From Fibrobacterota bacterium (GTDB lineage: Bacteria; Fibrobacterota; Chitinivibrionia; Chitinivibrionales; FEN-1185), in the NCBI GenBank assembly GCA_003165595.1, contig PLWQ01000030.1, positions 1-35,684 of the forward strand: a DNA stretch of 35,684 bases, written 5' to 3'. Numbering within the stretch: the first letter of the stretch is position 1; each line of letters starts with the position of its first letter. A program made the translations under genes and the position numbers. Below the pieces are notes generated by a model that saw only the letters and a program-made list of their open reading frames with translations, made no database searches and was not told where the DNA came from. Below, one piece after another: positions 13,931 through 21,637 of this stretch.

Positions 13931-14638
13931 TTACTTCGGCGTAAGCCAATCGTTGGAACCTTTCAACTGCACCGCGACGTTGGTGAACCAGACGCGGAAC
14001 GTGCTGTCTGCGCCGGGCCGGTCGAGCGACACAAGCAACGGTCCCAGGCGCCTGTTTTCTTCCCACAGGTTGGTGCGGGTGGGAACCGTCGCATTTCCCC
14101 GCCGATAGGCCCATTGCTTTACGTGATTGCTCTTGTCGACAAAAAGATCGAATGCGTCACCCGGCGTATAGCCGCCTGCGGATGGAAAGGCGATGGTAAC
14201 CCGGGTTGCGGTTCCCGTGCCGATTGGCACGGGCTGGTCCGCGGCAACGGTGATGGCGCCTGAAGCGTCCCACGCAAGATGCAAGGGGAAGAGCAGCCAG
14301 TACTGGTCGTTGATGAACTGCGCGTCAACCTTGCGGACATTTTCCCCGCCCGTATCCGGCATTCCGCTGCGGGCGTACGAAACCGGCTCGAAGCCCGGCT
14401 GCTGCATCGTTACGCGCCCGCCGCTCACATCCCACAGCCACGACCGCGAAATGGTTTTTCCATTGAACGTGACGTTAAAAGTATACTTTATCTTGCCGAC
14501 AAGGAAGAACGAATCGAGGCCGTATGCCTTTGCCACCTGTAAAGGAAGGCCGTTCTCTTCCGCTTGGGGAGTCGCGCGGGCAATGCCCAGAACCAGGAGC
14601 AGGAGAGCCGACTTTGTGAAAGCGCGCGGCAAAACCAT
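13931..14638 (-). CDS. secreted protein of unknown function
   Basis: A 235-residue protein. The start at 14638 follows AAGGAGG at ideal spacing and opens a signal peptide (AFTKSALLLLVLGIARATPQA). The mature protein is beta-rich with no cysteine. Segments such as IKYTFNVTFNGKTISRSWLWD and FINDQYWLLFPLHLAWD resemble uncharacterised proteins found in Bacteroidota and other diderms that follow a 'KYTFNV...RSW.W....FINDQYWLLFP' pattern. No catalytic motif is recognised. It leads the operon with DUF547 and DUF1499 genes, which are also exported, so it probably acts in the periplasm. The C-terminus FTNVAVQLKGSNDW is conserved-looking and intact. Confidence 0.65.
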   Translation of the reverse strand: MVLPRAFTKSALLLLVLGIARATPQAEENGLPLQVAKAYGLDSFFLVGKIKYTFNVTFNGKTISRSWLWDVSGGRVTMQQPGFEPVSYARSGMPDTGGENVRKVDAQFINDQYWLLFPLHLAWDASGAITVAADQPVPIGTGTATRVTIAFPSAGGYTPGDAFDLFVDKSNHVKQWAYRRGNATVPTRTNLWEENRRLGPLLVSLDRPGADSTFRVWFTNVAVQLKGSNDWLTPK

Positions 14639-14779
14639 GAAGACCTCCTTTGCGTGCAGGAATGAAAAGATCCCCGGTACCGCCGGTTCCTTGCCGCGAA
14701 TATATCGGGACAATACTTTCCGCGGTCCCGCCCATGAGAAGCTCGTTTAGGCAATTGCTCCGTCTTTGGAAACGGGAGG

Positions 14780-15328
14780 CTATTTTCCTTGGCTCAACCT
14801 TTCAATAGTTTCAATGACCGATTTGTATCTTTCATGAATCATTTTCCTGTCGAATTCCCGGAATTCGCTGAGCATCGATTGCTGCTCCGTTTCCGAGAAA
14901 TATGACATGGAGGAGGGGAAAAACACCTCATCTTCCTTCTCAATGTGTTTGGGATAAAAATCAACAAACTGCCGTAAGTACTTCGTAATTTGGGGCAATG
15001 CCGTCTCATCACCCTTTTGGTATGAATCGGCCGCCTTGACAAGTTGAGCCGTCGTGTTTCGGCCGACTATGTGTTCCTGAATCAGCTCGCTCATGATCCT
15101 GTTGTCGTCCTTTGAAAGTTTCTTCCTTGCCAGGTCCCTGAACAAGATTTCTTCCTCTTTGCCGTGATGCGTCCGGTCGGCGTAAAATCGAATGAAATCA
15201 ACGGCGGTATCAATAAACAGTTGATTTACAACGTTGCTGTTTTCAATTCGTGTCGCCTCTTTGTCAATCAACGAAATCATGCGCATTATGAGACGATGTT
15301 CGATCATTAAGGGGCCTCTTGGCTGCAT
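14780..15328 (-). CDS. hemerythrin HHE-domain protein
   Basis: A 182-residue four-helix protein. Metal ligands are visible: LMIEHRLIMRM (His9 region), RFYADRTHHGKEEEILF (HHxxEE), LIQEHIVGRNTTAQL, and FVDFYPKHIEKEDEVFFPSSM (HxxxED). This spacing fits hemerythrin-like O2/NO/peroxide-binding di-iron proteins. The start at 15328 has AAGGAAG upstream and is confirmed by the rubredoxin gene ending 46 nt before it; a longer reading frame would run into that gene. The soluble protein is predicted to be cytoplasmic. The pairing with rubredoxin suggests a role in oxygen or peroxide sensing and scavenging in an anaerobe or microaerophile. Confidence 0.85.
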   Translation of the reverse strand: MQPRGPLMIEHRLIMRMISLIDKEATRIENSNVVNQLFIDTAVDFIRFYADRTHHGKEEEILFRDLARKKLSKDDNRIMSELIQEHIVGRNTTAQLVKAADSYQKGDETALPQITKYLRQFVDFYPKHIEKEDEVFFPSSMSYFSETEQQSMLSEFREFDRKMIHERYKSVIETIERLSQGK

Positions 15329-15374
15329 AAGGCATTCTTCCTTCCTCAAGAACTTCCCGGTATCGTATCCCTCG

Positions 15375-15542
15375 TTAAGCTCCTTGCATTTTCTCAAACT
15401 GGTCTTTTGGCACACCACATTCAGGGCAAACCCAATCGTCGGGAATATCCTCGAATTTCGTTCCCGGGGCTACGCCGTAATCAGGGTCGCCTTGAGCAGG
15501 ATCGTAAATGTAATCGCAAGCCGTGCATTTCCATTTGTCCAT
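15375..15542 (-). CDS. rubredoxin
   Basis: A 55-residue protein. It reads [19 protein letters not shown], then [20 protein letters not shown], then [15 protein letters not shown]. The two CxxC knuckles (Cys6-x2-Cys9 and Cys39-x2-Cys42) bind a single iron. The aromatic and PGT/DDWVCP.CG motifs are fully conserved and the length is typical (52-56). The start ATG has AGGAGG 6 nt upstream. It is a small cytoplasmic one-electron carrier. It lies 27 nt after the stop of the anchored unknown and 46 nt before the hemerythrin gene, so it is likely cotranscribed with both and may donate electrons to the hemerythrin-like protein or another oxygen-defence enzyme. Confidence 0.95.
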   Translation of the reverse strand: MDKWKCTACDYIYDPAQGDPDYGVAPGTKFEDIPDDWVCPECGVPKDQFEKMQGA

Positions 15543-15569
15543 TATAGGCCTCCTCGGAATTGAGTAACT

Positions 15570-16178
15570 TCAGGACGCCGGATGGGCTTTCGCATCGCCC
15601 TGCGGATGTTTCTTGAGATACTCCTCGAACGACTGAAGATACTTTGGGTTTCCCGGAACCACCACATGGGTTTCGGCATAGCGCCGGCCCAGAGAATGGG
15701 CATCGCCCATGTAAATCTTGTCGCCGTTGACGAATCTGTTGGCAAGGCCGCCCAACGCCTTTGCCCGCCGTTTTGCGTCGTCGTAGGCTTTCTGGAGCGC
15801 GGCCCGCGTTTCCTGGTTGCCATTGTCATACAAATCGGCAATGGACCACGTCAAATGCCAAACGTTGAAACTCTGCTTTAGCAAGCCGATATGCGAGAAA
15901 TAGATGTCGCTGATTTTGGATGCCTGCTCTGTTGTTACGACCTGGTCGCGAATTGCCCAAACGCCCAGGACGCATCCCGTGGTGCCTTTGTCGATTTCTA
16001 TGGCGGCGATCTTGAGCGTCTGGTCGATGTCGACGCCCGGCAGCAGAACCTTTGAGCGATCGTGCGTGATATAGCGCAGGCATCCCGCCAGGCTCACGAG
16101 CACCACAACAACAAGAATCTGCAGCAGAACTACGAGGACCTTCTTTGAACGGATCGACCATGTGCGCGACGTCTTCAC
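15570..16178 (-). CDS. membrane-anchored protein of unknown function
   Basis: A 202-residue protein starting at GTG (16178) with AGGGAG 6 nt upstream. Residues 1-33 form a long basic-hydrophobic segment, VLVVLLQILVVVVLVSLAGC. It ends in the lipobox-like LAGC (Cys33), so it is either a lipoprotein or anchored by one helix. The mature part is helical and polar (DLYDNGNQETRAALQKAYDDAKRRAKAL; YLQSFEEYLKKHPQGDAKAH). I do not recognise the family. It leads a likely operon with rubredoxin and hemerythrin, which suggests a stress or redox connection, but nothing in the sequence shows its activity. Confidence 0.6.
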   Translation of the reverse strand: MKTSRTWSIRSKKVLVVLLQILVVVVLVSLAGCLRYITHDRSKVLLPGVDIDQTLKIAAIEIDKGTTGCVLGVWAIRDQVVTTEQASKISDIYFSHIGLLKQSFNVWHLTWSIADLYDNGNQETRAALQKAYDDAKRRAKALGGLANRFVNGDKIYMGDAHSLGRRYAETHVVVPGNPKYLQSFEEYLKKHPQGDAKAHPAS

Positions 16179-16317
16179 AAGTTACTCCCTAATCTAGTGC
16201 GGCGTTTCTTAATTGGCTGTCTTAGCTGTGATGCCCGTGAAAACGTGCATCCATAAGAAAAATGACCAGATTGGCAAAGCCTCTGCTCCCGTCATGGGTA
16301 TGCAGTCAAAGTCGCGG

Positions 16318-16333
16318 TCCCGCTTTCGCGGGA
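16318..16333. repeat. dRS3-like short palindromic repeat
   Basis: TCCCGC-TTTC-GCGGGA followed by ATGACA. The same core is at 18780-18799. It is similar in form to the Neisseria-type ATTCCC...GGGAAT repeats and common in many genomes. Upstream TGCAGTCAAAGTCGCGGT resembles TGCCGTCAAAGTCGTGGT at 20321-20338. Confidence 0.6.
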
Positions 16334-16367
16334 ATGACACTTGTATTGACATCTACGCCACACTACC

Positions 16368-16793
16368 CTAAAACGTAAACAGGATCAGCGGTGCCGCCGC
16401 AAAAACGGTGTGGGCATAGTCGGAGTAGCGCGCGGTCTTGGGAACGCCCTTATCAAGCGATCCTTCGATGCTGAGCCATAATCCCGTAGCGATTACGCTT
16501 GCGCCGACTATCCTGTGAATGAGCCTGACCACTGGAGGAAGATCGTCGCTGGTGAAAAGGATGGTCGCTCCCAAGGCGGTCTGAACTCCCAGGAGGCTCA
16601 GGTTGGTAATCGCCCCGGCTTTTGTTCCGGTCTGTTGGGCATCATGCAGTATCCAGACGTCCGAGTAAATGCCGGTTGTTGCGATAAAGGGAACCGCGCA
16701 CAAATGGACGGCGCCTTTCCACGAATGAATCTTGCCAAAGGAAGTTCCGGATGCCAAGAGAACCAACATCGAACAGAGAATCACCCCGCGCAT
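16368..16793 (-). CDS. small polytopic membrane protein, possibly cytochrome b561-like
   Basis: A 141-residue protein. The start at 16793 follows AAAGGAG with good spacing. Four hydrophobic helices are visible: residues 3-20, 28-45, 58-75 and 90-108, with a fifth short one at the C-terminus. Histidines near helix ends (KIHSWKGAVH, LIHRIVGAS, DYAHTVFAA) could bind haem, as in cytochrome b561-like proteins, but the spacing does not prove it. It is the downstream partner of a predicted beta-barrel gene, 215 nt away, and the entire gap is occupied by a 184-bp repeat. Related proteins often accompany DUF5777-type barrels; that link is from memory and moderate in confidence. Confidence 0.55.
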   Translation of the reverse strand: MRGVILCSMLVLLASGTSFGKIHSWKGAVHLCAVPFIATTGIYSDVWILHDAQQTGTKAGAITNLSLLGVQTALGATILFTSDDLPPVVRLIHRIVGASVIATGLWLSIEGSLDKGVPKTARYSDYAHTVFAAAPLILFTF

Positions 16794-16820
16794 AGACGCT
16801 CCTTTGTAAAATGAGGATTC

Positions 16821-17004
16821 ATGGACATAACTAATGGTCTCCCGTAGATGTGCAATTGCTATGCCACCCCATCCGCTCATTGCGTTTATGCCTGTCACAC
16901 ATGCCGCTTGCTTGCCGGAGGTTGACGGTCTCCCTGCCCACCCTGGTTCTTGTTAATGGGAATTACTTTGTCGATAATGGGAAGAACGGTTCCAAGGGAC
17001 ACAG
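16821..17004 (-). repeat. 184-bp direct repeat, copy A (candidate structured leader)
   Basis: Identical in length to 17886-18069 and 167 of 184 bases match with no gaps. It fills the gap between the beta-barrel gene (stop at 17009) and the membrane protein gene (start 16793). On the minus strand GGCATAGC can pair with GTTATGTC using two G-U pairs; the plus strand would have A-C mismatches instead, which favours a minus-strand RNA. Confidence 0.65.
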
Positions 17005-17008
17005 AGGG

Positions 17009-17755
17009 CTAAAATGAAAACAGCCTTTGAATAGTGAAGCCGTAAAACAGCGTATTGTCGGCCGTGCCGCGCATGAGCCTGCGCATCGTCATGTCGCGGG
17101 AATTCGAAACGTTTATCATAAAATGATGCCCAAGGGTTGTGAACCCTACGCCGGCCAGGAAACAATTGACAAGTGAAGATCCGGTATACAACAGAGTGTC
17201 CCTTTTCCCCAATGCCGGATAGTATTCTCCTATGACGTCGATGTTGTTCCACACCATGACGTCGAGACCGGTGCCTATGCCGAACTTCTTCGACATGCCG
17301 TCGAACGCCACGTTTGCAACCGGGTATATCCTTCCCAGAATCGCGGTGCTCTGGAGGTTGACCCGGTACAGCGCGTTGTAATTCCAGTTTGTCGACACGT
17401 CCGATTGCGCGCCGTAGTATTGAACATAGGCCTGCGCCCTCAGGAAGAGCCGGGGAAAAGACATGGAATAGCCCGCATCAATGGTAAACTCCTTGGGAAT
17501 GAACACATATTCGGCCCTTACTTCAAGCCCCTGCCAAATGGCATACCTGAGCCCGGCCTTGACGTTCGCACCGGCAATAAAATTGTCCGGAAACATCGCC
17601 GTGGGTTCGCGGTAAAATCTGTGGGTCACATTTACTTCAAGGCTCGGTGCGGTGATTTGTTCCGGTACTATCAGGTCCGGCATAGACTTTTCGTCGTAGC
17701 CAAACACGATGGAGCTTCCCAAGATCAGGAAAAGTGCGCAGGGACTGAGTTTCAT
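17009..17755 (-). CDS. predicted outer-membrane beta-barrel protein (DUF5777-like)
   Basis: A 248-residue protein. The start at 17755 has AAGGA upstream and opens a signal peptide (KLSPCALFLILGSSIVFG). The remainder alternates polar and hydrophobic residues in beta strands (LEVNVTHRFYREP, AGLRYAIWQGLEVRAEYVF, RLFLRAQAYVQYYG, NYNALYRVNLQSTAILG). It ends in Phe (FTIQRLFSF), the usual C-terminal aromatic of outer-membrane barrels. The T-HRF segment and overall size resemble DUF5777 barrels. Role unknown, possibly a pore or anchor for a membrane redox partner. It lies between two 184-bp direct repeats. Confidence 0.65.
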   Translation of the reverse strand: MKLSPCALFLILGSSIVFGYDEKSMPDLIVPEQITAPSLEVNVTHRFYREPTAMFPDNFIAGANVKAGLRYAIWQGLEVRAEYVFIPKEFTIDAGYSMSFPRLFLRAQAYVQYYGAQSDVSTNWNYNALYRVNLQSTAILGRIYPVANVAFDGMSKKFGIGTGLDVMVWNNIDVIGEYYPALGKRDTLLYTGSSLVNCFLAGVGFTTLGHHFMINVSNSRDMTMRRLMRGTADNTLFYGFTIQRLFSF

Positions 17756-18207
17756 AACGGGTCCTTCGGTTGAAAGATTGGCTGCATCGGACATTTCTCC
17801 CATTCTTAGCGTCACCACGGGTTCCGGGGAATGCGAGCGGATGGGGTGAACCAAAGCCACGGCCAATGGCCGTGGTTGTTTGCTCATGGACATAGCCAAT
17901 GGTCTCCCGTAGCTGTGCAATTGCTATGCCACCCCATCCGCTCATTGCGTTTAGGCCTGTTACGCATGCCGCTTACTTGCCGGAGGTTGACAGTCACACT
18001 GTCCTTCTTGGTTCTTGTTAATGGGAATTACTTTGTCGATAACGGGAAAGACGGTTCCAAGGGACACAGGTGCGTATCTGGTTTATGAGGTCAGCAAATT
18101 GCAACATCCGCTGAGAAAACATCGTGGCACGATTGGTTAGGAGCCGAGGCGGAGGTGAGAGCTTAGCGGCACCACTACCAAACCCTTACGTGGGCTAACA
18201 AAAAGCC
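17756..18207. other. intergenic region with the second 184-bp repeat
   Basis: No gene seen. It contains copy B of the repeat (17886-18069). The 130 bases between the repeat and the barrel start carry a GCCACGGCCAATGGCCGTGG palindrome at 17857-17876. Confidence 0.5.
17886..18069 (-). repeat. 184-bp direct repeat, copy B (candidate structured leader)
   Basis: Gap-free partner of 16821-17004 (17 substitutions). It lies upstream of the beta-barrel gene on the same strand. On the minus strand the GGCATAGC...GCTATGTC stem has one G-U pair where copy A has two, so one substitution preserves pairing. Confidence 0.65.
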
Positions 18208-18693
18208 TCAACGGACATGGGTTACCTTAACCAGAGCGATAACGTAGCCGTCCGGATCGCGCACAAACGCCTCGGTTCCCCAATCGTACTTTCGCGGCTC
18301 CTGGACAATTGCATACCCCGCCTTCCGGAAACGCTCGACCATGGCTGCCGCATCGTCCACCTCAAAATGTGGGTATATGCCCAGGCCTTTTGGAGAACCG
18401 TGTCCGCCTTCCCAGTCCCAGTGGTTCTGCCATAGGTAAACCCCTGCGTTGGCCGATTCCAGTGTGGCAAAATCGTTTGATTGCGAGGTGAGCGAGAGAC
18501 CGAGGCAGTCGCGGTAGAACGGAATGGACTTTCCGATGTCGGTGACCTCAATGAGAATGTGATGGAGTGAGGGCCGGCTGCTCACCGGGTGAGGACCAGA
18601 GTCGCCCTGGCCCGCGCATTCCCGGCCGGACCCGGCAACGAGAATCAGCCAGGCGGAAATAATTCCGATTGTCACAAACCCATTCTTACGCAT
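18208..18693 (-). CDS. exported glyoxalase/VOC-superfamily protein
   Basis: A 161-residue protein from 18693 (GGAGG 4 nt upstream); an in-frame ATG at 18708 is the alternative. Residues 1-28 resemble a signal peptide (GFVTIGIISAWLILVAGSG). The rest is one VOC module: LHHILIEVTDIGKSIPFYRDCLGL (about 43-66), then GVYLWQNHWDW, YPHFEVDDAAAMVERFRKAG, and EAFVRDPDGYVIALVK. Metal-ligand positions His at the start and Glu/Asp near the end are as in glyoxalase-like dioxygenase/isomerase proteins. The substrate cannot be deduced. The longer upstream frame comes from the repeat at 18754-18799 and is not coding. Confidence 0.7.
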   Translation of the reverse strand: MRKNGFVTIGIISAWLILVAGSGRECAGQGDSGPHPVSSRPSLHHILIEVTDIGKSIPFYRDCLGLSLTSQSNDFATLESANAGVYLWQNHWDWEGGHGSPKGLGIYPHFEVDDAAAMVERFRKAGYAIVQEPRKYDWGTEAFVRDPDGYVIALVKVTHVR

Positions 18694-18997
18694 GCGGCCT
18701 CCATTCATTTGCCTTACGGGCACCTCTATTAATTCGGTAGAAAGTTTCGTCATCCCCGACAGATCGGGGGTCCATTTGGATTCCCGCTTTCGCGGGAATG
18801 ACACGCAAAGCAGCGATAACTGAATTTATAGAGGTCCCCTTTATTAGGATATGCGCGCAAACTTCGCGCCCGGTGCTTGCCAAAACAGTCGGCCTTGGTA
18901 TGTGAATTGCATTTGGTTGAAATTGGTCCCGCTCACACAAACAAGGGGCGGGGCGATGGGTAATGGTATTTCGAGCGCGAGAAAAGGAGGACTTCTT
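18694..18997. other. divergent intergenic region with repeat
   Basis: This lies between the VOC gene (minus) and the MsrAB gene (plus). It holds CCCCGA-CAGA-TCGGGG (18754-18769) and the dRS3-like palindrome at 18780-18799, ending in TTATAGAGGTCCCC at 18826-18839, the same right end as the 40-bp repeats. The MsrAB promoter should lie in the following 150 bp but is not obvious. Confidence 0.5.
18754..18839. repeat. composite palindromic repeat (dRS3-like) with TAGAGGTCCCC end
   Basis: ATTCCCGC-TTTC-GCGGGAAT (18780-18799) is perfect. It is preceded by a CCCCGA/TCGGGG hairpin and followed 27 bp later by TAGAGGTCCCC. The shared right end links it to 2892-2931 and 20426-20465. Confidence 0.6.
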
Positions 18998-20092
18998 ATG
19001 GGTCGAACACTCTTGATGGTCGCTTTGTGCCTGGCGGTATTCTGCTGGACCAAACCCATGTCGCAAACGCAGGCAACAACCCCGGTCTTTTCGCATGATG
19101 CAGCGACCGCGACATTCGCCGGAGGCTGCTTCTGGTGCATGCAGCCCCCGTTTGAAAAGATCCCGGGCGTCACCAAGGTGCTTGCCGGTTACACGGGCGG
19201 AACAAGGAAGAATCCCACCTACGAGGAAGTCGGCGGCGGCGGTACAGGCCACATGGAATCCATCCAGGTGACGTACAACCCGACGCAAACGAGCTATCTC
19301 AAACTGCTCGATGTGTTCTGGAAAAGCATGGACCCGACCGACGCCGGCGGCCAGTTCGTGGACCGCGGAAACCAGTACAGGTCCGCGATTTTCTACCATA
19401 CCCTGGAACAGCGGGCGCTGGCCCTGGCAACGGAAGCAAGCCTTGCGCATTCCGGAGTGTTTGGAAAAAACGCAATTGCCACCATGATTGTGGGCGCCTC
19501 TGCATTTTACGAAGCGGAAGGATATCATCAGGACTACTACAAAAAGAACCCGGGCGATTATGGCCGGTATAGAAACGGCTCGGGCCGCGACCAGTTCCTC
19601 GAAAGAACCTGGAAGCATGCCTCCTGGAGCGCGGACACGGTATCGGTGGATACGTTTTCCAAACCGGAAGAGTCGGTCATCAGAAAAATGCTCTCCCCGC
19701 TGGCGTACAAGGTGACGCAGGAAGGCGGCACCGAACCCTCGTTCCGCAACGAATACTGGAACAACCACGCGCAGGGAATCTACGTGGACGTGGTGACCGG
19801 AGAGCCCCTGTTTTCTTCGCTGGACAAATTTGAATCCGGCACGGGCTGGCCCAGCTTTACCCGGCCGCTGGCGGACGGGAATGTCGTGGAAAAGGATCAT
19901 TTGGCAATAGCAAGAGGCGGCACCGAAGTGCACAGCCGCCACGGAGGCTCGCACCTGGGAGACCTGTTCGACGACGGCCCTGCGCCGGAACATCTGCGGT
20001 ATTGCATCGACTCCGCGGCCTTGCGGTTTATTGCAAAAGAAGACCTGGAGCGGGAGGGATACGGAAAGTTCAGGGCGGCGTTCGGGAAATAG
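18998..20092 (+). CDS. msrAB: exported MsrA-MsrB fusion (peptide methionine sulfoxide reductase)
   Basis: A 364-residue fusion. The start at 18998 follows AAAAGGAGG. Residues 1-26 form a signal peptide, so it repairs oxidised methionines outside the cytoplasm. Msr[21 protein letters not shown] with catalytic Cys44 in GGCFWC, followed by GYTGG and YRSAIFY. MsrB begins near residue 228 ([18 protein letters not shown]), with [27 protein letters not shown] and [11 protein letters not shown] (catalytic Cys336). The two Zn-binding CxxC pairs found in many MsrB proteins are absent, replaced by VVTGEPLF; this is normal for one MsrB subclass. The A-then-B order is the common fusion. It stands alone in its orientation, upstream of repeat-rich DNA. 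Confidence 0.9.
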   Translation: MGRTLLMVALCLAVFCWTKPMSQTQATTPVFSHDAATATFAGGCFWCMQPPFEKIPGVTKVLAGYTGGTRKNPTYEEVGGGGTGHMESIQVTYNPTQTSYLKLLDVFWKSMDPTDAGGQFVDRGNQYRSAIFYHTLEQRALALATEASLAHSGVFGKNAIATMIVGASAFYEAEGYHQDYYKKNPGDYGRYRNGSGRDQFLERTWKHASWSADTVSVDTFSKPEESVIRKMLSPLAYKVTQEGGTEPSFRNEYWNNHAQGIYVDVVTGEPLFSSLDKFESGTGWPSFTRPLADGNVVEKDHLAIARGGTEVHSRHGGSHLGDLFDDGPAPEHLRYCIDSAALRFIAKEDLEREGYGKFRAAFGK

Positions 20093-20105
20093 GCCGGCAA
20101 TAGAG

Positions 20106-20133
20106 GTAGGGGTTTGCCATGGCGAACCCCTAC
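20106..20133. repeat. 28-bp palindrome, copy 1
   Basis: GTAGGGGTTTGCCATGG and its inverse give 14-bp arms with one mismatch, centred on CCATGG. Its relative at 20203-20230 has the same length and outer GTAG/CTAC ends. Confidence 0.65.
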
Positions 20134-20202
20134 CACAAAAATATCCCCGCCAATTGAGATTAATGCCCACCGGCGAAATCGCGAAAAAATATTGGACGGT
20201 AT

Positions 20203-20230
20203 GTAGAGGTTGACCATGGTCAACCCCTAC
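20203..20230. repeat. 28-bp palindrome, copy 2
   Basis: The core GGTTGACCATGGTCAACC is an 18-bp perfect palindrome within GTAG/CTAC ends (one A/C mismatch pair between). It lies 97 bp from copy 1, with differing but paired arms. Confidence 0.65.
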
Positions 20231-20425
20231 GACAGGCGCCGCAAACCATGCATCGTTATCAATATCAAAACATCGGGCGGGGTACATTGGCCGCGGTCAT
20301 TTCGCAATACAAATGAATGCCGTCAAAGTCGTGGTGCCACGTCGCTTGGTTCACGCTTCGCCTCCAGCTTCGCGCCCGTAGGGCGCACTTCGTGCGTGGT
20401 CTCCGCACGTCCTATGCTGCGGCTC

Positions 20426-20465
20426 GCTCCTCGCAATGACATCGGAGTAATTCCTAGAGGTCCCC
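20426..20465 (+). repeat. 40-bp dispersed repeat, copy 2
   Basis: GCTCCTCGCAATGACATCGG to TAGAGGTCCCC. It matches 2892-2931 at 32 of 40 positions without gaps. It forms the right part of a longer mosaic beginning near 20321. Confidence 0.6.
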
Positions 20466-20857
20466 TCAATACTTTCCCGATTACTTTCACTTCTCTCGTG
20501 TCGACGAATTTTGTTTTGCAACACGCAGATAATATCTTTGTTACAACCCCATAAATGTCGTTCGCGCTTCTTGCTTTGTTAATCATACGCGCCATGTTCA
20601 TTTGAAAAAAGCAATAGAACCGGGCCAGCAGCAAAAGACACTGACGATACATTATTAGATTTTGTCAAGATTGCAATCTTCCGGGGAATTTTGCAATCAA
20701 GACCATTTAGGAGACCGCAAAAATGGCTAAAACACGCTCCGACTCTGGTGCGTAAACTTCCGGAGCCGGTGCGCAAAATTATCGGAGACCTCTCGAATAC
20801 CGAACGGGTGCTCGTGGGTTTGGACCTTCGGCCTCGTCAACGTTAGGAAGGGTTGTC

Positions 20858-21637
20858 ATGGCAAAAAAGCGGGAAACTGCGGACAACGCCGACGCTTTCG
20901 AAAGGGCGGCAAACGATCTGAGTGAACTGGAGAACTCGACAGAGTTGATCCAGCAGCTCCGCCGTCAGCAAGAGGCGCTGCAGGCAGCCAACGAGGAGCT
21001 GGCTGCAACCGAGGAAGAATTGCGTGTTCAGAATGAGGAACTTGCAGCCTCCCGTGCCGAACTGGACCGAACGCGCGCGCGGTATCAGGACCTCTTCGAA
21101 AGTGCTCCGGACGGATACGTGGTCACCGATCCCGAGGGAACGATTCAGGAAATGAACCATGCAGCAGCCCGTCTTCTGGGTCGTCCTGCCTCCGAATTAA
21201 GGGGAAATCCGTTCTCAGCCCTTTTCGCTGAAACGGCGAAAGAAGCATATCTACAGATACTGACCTCCCTGACCAGGGGAGCATCAGCGATCCCGAAATG
21301 GGAAGTGGAAACACAAAGAGCCAAAGGAGCGCCGTTCTGGGCTTCGGTTACCATGGCCGCGGCCCGTGACGAAGATGGCAAAACTATCAACCTGCGATGG
21401 CTTGTTCGCGACGTCACCGACCTTAAGCAGGCGGAGGAGAATCTGCGCAACAAGGCAGAGGAATTGCGCAAGTCCAATGCAGAGCTCGCATACTTCAACA
21501 AGATCATGGTCGGCCGCGAGCTTCGCATGATAGAACTCAAGAAAGAGATCGACCACTTGTGCCGTCAGTTCGGTCAACCGCCGCGCTACGGATATGGCGA
21601 CCATGAAGTCGTTGATCCCGGACACCGTGATCAATGA
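20858..21637 (+). CDS. PAS-domain sensor protein without an output domain
   Basis: A 259-residue protein. Residues about 20-70 form a coiled coil (LRRQQEALQAANEELAATEEEL). A PAS domain follows from about 75 to 190 (RYQDLFESAPDGYVVTDPEGTIQEMNHAAARLLG ... LRWLVRDVTDLKQAE). A second coiled coil ends in FNKIMVGRELRMIELKKEIDHLCRQFGQPPRY, a tail often seen where PAS sensors precede a kinase core. No histidine kinase, GGDEF or other effector is present and the stop is clean. The ATG has AGGAAGGG upstream. It overlaps the CheB-CheR gene by 4 nt (ATGA), so the two are coupled. It probably senses a ligand or redox state and signals through its partner. Confidence 0.75.
   Translation: MAKKRETADNADAFERAANDLSELENSTELIQQLRRQQEALQAANEELAATEEELRVQNEELAASRAELDRTRARYQDLFESAPDGYVVTDPEGTIQEMNHAAARLLGRPASELRGNPFSALFAETAKEAYLQILTSLTRGASAIPKWEVETQRAKGAPFWASVTMAAARDEDGKTINLRWLVRDVTDLKQAEENLRNKAEELRKSNAELAYFNKIMVGRELRMIELKKEIDHLCRQFGQPPRYGYGDHEVVDPGHRDQ

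Larger units (their letters stand above)
20093..20857. other. 765-bp intergenic region rich in palindromes, no gene recognised
   Basis: It contains two related 28-bp palindromes (20106-20133 and 20203-20230) and a mosaic repeat from about 20321 to 20465. An AT-richer segment (20480-20720) probably carries the promoter of the PAS/CheB operon. A very short ATG frame at 20723 is not supported as a gene. Confidence 0.5.

Noticed and set aside
16821-17004. Known riboswitch (c-di-GMP, cobalamin, fluoride) in the 184-bp repeat
   Set aside because: Fragments such as CCTCCGG and ATAAACGC are suggestive, but none of the class-defining cores could be laid out on either strand.
18686-20287. Long minus-strand reading frame opposite msrAB
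   Set aside because: It is antisense to a complete MsrA-MsrB fusion with all catalytic motifs and has no recognisable domain or ribosome-binding site.
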